Below, piece after piece: positions 59,957-64,000 of a stretch of 64,000 bases of DNA. Position numbers and translations under genes: made by a program. Below the pieces are notes generated by a model that ran no database searches, was not told the origin of the DNA, and was given only the letters and a program-made list of their open reading frames with translations. This DNA comes from Aurantiochytrium sp. KH105 (taxonomy: Eukaryota > Sar > Bigyra > Thraustochytrida > Thraustochytriidae). Location of the stretch: the NCBI GenBank assembly GCA_003116975.1, contig BGKB01000192.1, forward strand, positions 62,001 through 126,000, given 5' to 3'. Numbering within the stretch: position 1 is the stretch's first letter; the number at the start of each line of letters is the position of its first letter.

Positions 59957-62641
59957 ATGGCGCGCAGCTTCCGCAGGGTGGACGCGGGCGCAGGGGCGGC
60001 AGGAGCTGGGGAGGCGCAGAACGGCAAGCGGCCGCGGGGAGGCGCCAAGAAGTCGTCGGCGAGGACGGCCGCGACGGGCGCCGAGGGGGACGAGCGCGGC
60101 AGGGACGCGCGGCCCGAGGTCGCCACCAAGGCCGAGCGCAGGTCCCGGGAAATCGAGGAGCTCGAGACGCGCGCGGGCGAGGAGGCGCCGCCCGCAGGCT
60201 CGCTCTTTCGCAAGGATGGCAAGGTGCCAAAGATGTTCGACGACGTGGCCCTCTCGGGCATGACGCTGAGCGGGCTGGAGCGCGGCAAGTTCGTGACAAT
60301 GACCAAGATCCAGCAGCTGGCCATTCCTCATGCCCTCGTCGGCCGCGACGTTCTCGGCGCTGCGCGCACTGGGTCCGGAAAGACCCTGGCCTTTGTTGTC
60401 CCATTGCTGGAACGGCTATTCAGGCTCGGCTGGACGCCCGGCCTCGGACTGGGCGCTGTCATCATCTCGCCCACGCGCGAGCTGGCTCTGCAAATTTACG
60501 AAGTGCTTCGCGTCGTAGGATACCGGCACGGATACACGGCAGGCATTGTCATGGGTGGGAGCGACTTTCGTCGTGAACAGGCTAATGTCCACCAGCTTGC
60601 CGTGATGATTGCAACCCCCGGAAGACTTTTGCAGCACTTGGAGCAGACCCCGACCATGGACGCGAGCCAAGTGCAGATGCTTGTTCTTGACGAGGCAGAC
60701 CGGCTGCTGGATCTTGGCTTTAAGAAGCAGCTGACGCGTATTCTCGAGTACATGCCTAAAACGAGGCAGACGATGCTCTTTTCTGCAACGCAAACCAAGT
60801 CCGTAAAGGCACTTGCGCGTCTTTCGCTCCGCAGGCCCGAATACGTCTCGGTGCTGAACATGGACGAGGTGCAGAAAAAGATCCCGACGGGCCCAGATGC
60901 TGACAAAAAGCAGCTAGACAAAGCCATGGAGGCCGTCGTCGAGGGCGGCATGCGCAACGACCGCGGCAAAGCGCCGACCCCGGCGAACCTCGCGCAGGCC
61001 TATACTGTGTGCCAACTTCCAGACAAGATGGATTTGCTGTACTCTTTCATTCGGAGTCATCTCAAGAGCAAAAGCATCATCTTTCTGTCGAGCTGCCGGC
61101 AAGTGCAGTACATTGACGCAGTCTTTCGCAAGTTGCGACCCGGCGTTCCGCTTATGTGCATGCACGGCAAGATCAAACAGCAGCGTCGTATGCACATTTA
61201 TTATGAGTTCATTCAAAAGCCGGCGGCTGTCCTGTTTGCGACGGACATTGCTGCGCGAGGGCTTGATTTTCCCGGCGTCGATTGGATTCTTCAGGGCGAC
61301 TGCCCTGAGGACGTGCCAACGTACATCCATCGCGTCGGCCGAACTGCACGCTTCAAGAACCGTGGCAACTCGCTGTTGCTCTTGCTTCCAAACGAGGCGC
61401 CTGCCATGGTTGCGAAGTTGCGCGAAGCGAACATCCCCATTGTGGAGAAAAAGGTGAATCCGAACAAGCAGCAGGATGTGCAGCGCAAGGTCTCGGGCGA
61501 GGTCGCCAAAGACCCAGAGCTTCGTCTCATTGGACAAAAGGCATTCAAGTCATACTTGCGATCCGTGTATCTGCAGAGCGACAAGTCTGTCTTTGACGTG
61601 AACAAATTGCCGATGGGCGCCTACGCGCAGTCTCTCGGGCTCGCCAACACGCCGCGTATCAAGTTCAAAGGATTGAGCGGCGACGAGGGTCGCAAAGAGC
61701 TTCGCAAGCTCAAGGAAACCTCTCATGCGCTTGCCAAACTTAACGCGCTCATGGAAATGGAGGGTGACGAGGCTGCGGCGCCAGGTGATGACGAGAGTGA
61801 CGAAGATGTCATGGAGCTCTTGCAACGCCTGCGCTCATCTAAGGCAACCAAGAAGGAGAAAAAGACCAAATACGAGCGCCTCTTGGCGCTCAAGTCAAAC
61901 GAGCAGGGCGGCGGCGACGATGAAGAAGATGATGATGACGATGATGATGATGATGATGATGGCCTCGTCTTGCGAGGCTCCAAGGGCCCTCTGGCCGGCA
62001 AGGGCGCCGAAAGTGATGACAACGAGAGCGGGACAGGCGAAGCTGTCGACGAGGTCGAGGATGACGAGGAAGACCACTTGCCGAGCAGAAAGCAGACGCG
62101 CAAACTTCGCATTGACGCCCTCACGGGTCTGAGCAAGGGCCGCGTGAGGCCCAAGCACAAGGTCTTCGACGATGAGGGACAAGAAGTAGACCCCTTTGCC
62201 AAGCTTGCGGACGAAATTGGCGTTTCTGGCGCGGAGGCGACGTCTGATCGTGACGACACTGTGCGCGTGAGCGCTGGCGAGCGACAGGCGTACTTGGACC
62301 GAATTGCCGCAAAGCTTGCAGATGAGGATGTGGATGATCGGGAGCGCGACCGGGCGCGTGTCCGCGAGAAACATCGTACCGAGCGTCTCAAGCGGCGTGG
62401 GGCTCTTCGCCAGGACGAAGATGAAGATGGTGGCGGGGTTGTTCTTGGCAGATATTCCGACGACGAGGATGACGACGACATGAGCGACGGTGGTGCGAGT
62501 TTTGGCGGCTCGGACAATGACAATGATGATGTTGATGATGTGGAGGCTCGACCTACGAAGAAGGCAAAGCGTGCAGAGGAAGGCACAATGGAGGACGTCG
62601 AGCAAGCTGCTCTCCGTCTCATCGAGCAGCAAGGGCTGTAG
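59957..62641 (+). CDS. DDX10: DEAD-box RNA helicase, Dbp4/DDX10 type
   Basis: 894 residues, intronless. ATG at 59957 (MARSFRRVDAG); the open frame upstream is repetitive. All DEAD-box motifs are present: Q motif (MTKIQQLAIP), I (AARTGSGKT, about residue 134), Ia (PTRELA, about 172), Ib (TPGRLLQ), II (DEAD, about 245), III (SAT, about 276), IV-V (ATDIAARGLD, about 428), VI (HRVGRTAR, about 459). The pairs QTMLFSATQTKSVKALARLS and CPEDVPTYIHRVGRTARF are diagnostic of Dbp4/DDX10. After the helicase core comes a conserved domain (AFKSYLRSVYLQSDKSVFDV) and a long acidic/basic tail with a poly-Asp run (about 655-668). Dbp4 releases U14 snoRNA from pre-ribosomes and helps make 18S rRNA; nucleolar. 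Confidence 0.95.
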   Translation: MARSFRRVDAGAGAAGAGEAQNGKRPRGGAKKSSARTAATGAEGDERGRDARPEVATKAERRSREIEELETRAGEEAPPAGSLFRKDGKVPKMFDDVALSGMTLSGLERGKFVTMTKIQQLAIPHALVGRDVLGAARTGSGKTLAFVVPLLERLFRLGWTPGLGLGAVIISPTRELALQIYEVLRVVGYRHGYTAGIVMGGSDFRREQANVHQLAVMIATPGRLLQHLEQTPTMDASQVQMLVLDEADRLLDLGFKKQLTRILEYMPKTRQTMLFSATQTKSVKALARLSLRRPEYVSVLNMDEVQKKIPTGPDADKKQLDKAMEAVVEGGMRNDRGKAPTPANLAQAYTVCQLPDKMDLLYSFIRSHLKSKSIIFLSSCRQVQYIDAVFRKLRPGVPLMCMHGKIKQQRRMHIYYEFIQKPAAVLFATDIAARGLDFPGVDWILQGDCPEDVPTYIHRVGRTARFKNRGNSLLLLLPNEAPAMVAKLREANIPIVEKKVNPNKQQDVQRKVSGEVAKDPELRLIGQKAFKSYLRSVYLQSDKSVFDVNKLPMGAYAQSLGLANTPRIKFKGLSGDEGRKELRKLKETSHALAKLNALMEMEGDEAAAPGDDESDEDVMELLQRLRSSKATKKEKKTKYERLLALKSNEQGGGDDEEDDDDDDDDDDDGLVLRGSKGPLAGKGAESDDNESGTGEAVDEVEDDEEDHLPSRKQTRKLRIDALTGLSKGRVRPKHKVFDDEGQEVDPFAKLADEIGVSGAEATSDRDDTVRVSAGERQAYLDRIAAKLADEDVDDRERDRARVREKHRTERLKRRGALRQDEDEDGGGVVLGRYSDDEDDDDMSDGGASFGGSDNDNDDVDDVEARPTKKAKRAEEGTMEDVEQAALRLIEQQGL
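61919..61962 (+). repeat. Coding GAT/GAC microsatellite (poly-Asp)
   Basis: Within the Dbp4/DDX10 tail; encodes about 13 Asp. Confidence 0.85.
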
Positions 62642-63075
62642 AAAACCAAGCGTTACTTTGCTTTGCTCTTCATTTCACTTTGGTGCGCTCAGACACTCCT
62701 GCGCCCGACATTCTTGAGCCCTGCTCTCAAGTATAGTGATGCGTGGACGCGCACACCCGAAACATTATTTCATAAAAAGCAAGTAGGTGCAAGTTAGATT
62801 GTCAAATTGAAGAGAGAAGAATACGAATAATTCTTGCGCATGCATGCCTTGCATGGACGCACGCCAGTGGAGTCAGCCTCTTGAAAAGAATAGAAAGGAA
62901 AAGAGATTGTCCTGACCTCAGACCGGTTTTTTGGCTTGCGCGTACACATTCATGACGCAGTAGAGGGTGGTGTGTGTAGTGTGTGTGTGTGGTGGGGGGT
63001 GGGGGGGGGGGGAGCTCGGTGCTCAGACAAAAAATGTCAAAGTGATATAAGTAAACGAACGGAAAGGTCGCCTTG
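62642..63075. repeat. Convergent spacer with GT and G-run repeats
   Basis: 434 bp between the Dbp4/DDX10 and Rab-like 3' ends. At about 62970-63012 a TGTG run passes into a run of about 12 G, a likely G-quadruplex on the + strand. No gene found. Confidence 0.7.
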
Positions 63076-63981
63076 CTAACATGGACAGGAGCCCGGGTTA
63101 TCATCGTGCCAGCCACCAGAGTGTGTCTCGGCGGTGAGCTCGATCTCGTGCTCGTCTCGAGAATCCATTGCCTCGAGAATATCTGGGCGACTACAAATAT
63201 GCCGCACAAGATAGTGGATTGATGCAGAAACATTCTCATTCGTCTTGGCCGAAGTAGGGAACCATTGTAAGAAGCCCTTCTTGGCGCAAAAGTCGTCGAG
63301 GGCTTCCTTATCAAAGAGCGATTGACCGCCAAGATCACACTTGTTGCCTAGCAGAATCGTCGGCACGGGCTTGCCATTGGGCAGCCTTGCGCGGTCATCG
63401 ACTTCGTTCTTCCAAGTCTCGAGTGCGTCGAGCGTGTCGGGCCGTGAAGCGTCATATACGAGGATGGCGCCCAGCGCGTCCCGAAAGTACACGCGCTGGA
63501 GAGATCCGAAGCGGTCCTGACCCGCCACGTCCCAGAGCTGCAGGCTCGCGCGCACCGTAGTTGTCGGCACTGCGCCTCCGGATCCTGCGAAGCCACTTCC
63601 GGACGCCGCCCGCGCCGCCAGCGCTGGCGAGACGGAGGACCCGCCGCCGTAGGCCGCGGTCGTCGTTGCGCCCACGCCGGCTTGGCCTGCGCCGCCGAGA
63701 CCGACGCCCGCGCCGCCATCGAGGCCGGCGGCGAAGGACCCGGCGCTGGGCGTGGCCGGCAGCAGCCCGGGCCCTGGCTGCGCGCCGGCCTGGGCCAGCG
63801 AGGCGCCTGCAGCGGAGGTCTGCGCGACCTCCACGCTCAGCTGCTTGAGCGCGAAGTCGCAGCCCACGGTCGCGCGGTGCTGCGCGGAGAAGAGGTCGTG
63901 GCAGAACCTCTTGATCAGCGACGTCTTCCCCGTCGCCGGCTCGCCCACCACCACCACCTTCACCACGCGCTCGCGCTCCAT
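63076..63981 (-). CDS. Rab32/38-like GTPase with 88-residue insertion
   Basis: 301 residues, starting [21 protein letters not shown]. Motifs: P-loop GEPATGKTS (13-21), [13 protein letters not shown] (switch I and beta-2, 36-48), [10 protein letters not shown] (150-159), NKCD (213-216), TSAK (243-246). FALK after the switch, [19 protein letters not shown], and [17 protein letters not shown] are Rab32/38-type. An insertion of about 88 residues (52-140), very rich in Gly, Ala, Ser and Pro, sits in the beta-2/beta-3 turn, where typical Rabs have about five residues. The C-terminus is CPC, a good double-geranylgeranylation signal. Rab32/38 serve lysosome-related organelles, mitochondria and autophagy. 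The insertion could be an unspliced intron, but it shows no GTAAGT/GTACGT donor. The window ends just upstream of the ATG. Confidence 0.85.
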   Translation of the reverse strand: MERERVVKVVVVGEPATGKTSLIKRFCHDLFSAQHRATVGCDFALKQLSVEVAQTSAAGASLAQAGAQPGPGLLPATPSAGSFAAGLDGGAGVGLGGAGQAGVGATTTAAYGGGSSVSPALAARAASGSGFAGSGGAVPTTTVRASLQLWDVAGQDRFGSLQRVYFRDALGAILVYDASRPDTLDALETWKNEVDDRARLPNGKPVPTILLGNKCDLGGQSLFDKEALDDFCAKKGFLQWFPTSAKTNENVSASIHYLVRHICSRPDILEAMDSRDEHEIELTAETHSGGWHDDNPGSCPC

Positions 63982-64000
63982 CGCCGCCGCCGCCCGAAAC

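Overview
This window looks like nuclear DNA from a free-living, zoosporic protist. The best guess is a stramenopile related to the thraustochytrids (Labyrinthulomycetes). That is an inference from gene content and style, not from a species match. Genes are mostly intronless (three coding introns found, 85 to 259 bp, all GT-AG), use the standard code, and lie on both strands. The parts list is eukaryotic: axonemal dynein heavy chain, LC8-type dynein light chain, a TMEM17-like ciliary gate protein, ARL1, a Rab32/38-type GTPase, a Dbp4/DDX10 helicase, a SulP/SLC26 transporter and a peroxisomal acyl-CoA oxidase-like enzyme. Long PT-rich linkers in the giant surface protein are common in stramenopile secreted proteins.

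Layout. 1-16.4 kb: the start of a dynein heavy chain (runs off the left edge), a Cys/His-rich coiled-coil protein, a four-EF-hand protein with a basic tail, ARL1, a 769-residue coiled-coil protein, a tandem MIT-like protein, and an internally duplicated CxxC zinc-finger-like protein. 16.5-29.3 kb: a gene-poor, GC-rich, microsatellite-laden stretch of about 12.8 kb in which I find no convincing gene. 29.3-31.4 kb: a SulP anion transporter. 32.3-33.5 kb: an AT-rich element with 17-bp terminal inverted repeats and TA flanks, carrying a broken reading frame. 34.2-50.5 kb: a large chromatin-type protein, TMEM17-like protein, acyl-CoA oxidase-like enzyme, a 1,234-residue helical-repeat protein, an LRR-PAQR fusion, and an F-box/ankyrin-like protein. 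51.2-58.7 kb: one gene for a roughly 2,495-residue type I membrane protein. 58.7-64 kb: LC8-type dynein light chain, Dbp4/DDX10, and a Rab32/38-like GTPase with an 88-residue insertion.

The genes do not form an operon-like pathway. Themes are flagellar motility and ciliary gating (dynein heavy chain, TMEM17-like; LC8 is also cytoplasmic), Golgi/endolysosomal traffic (ARL1, Rab32/38-like, MIT protein), nuclear functions (DDX10, chromatin-type and zinc-finger-like proteins) and surface sensing or adhesion. The most novel object is the giant receptor-like gene at 51181-58668, whose ectodomain joins a trefoil domain, four variant fibronectin-II-like modules, PKD/REJ-like domains, thrombospondin repeats, CGVC Cys-rich repeats and an EGF-like domain to one membrane span and a cytoplasmic PH domain.
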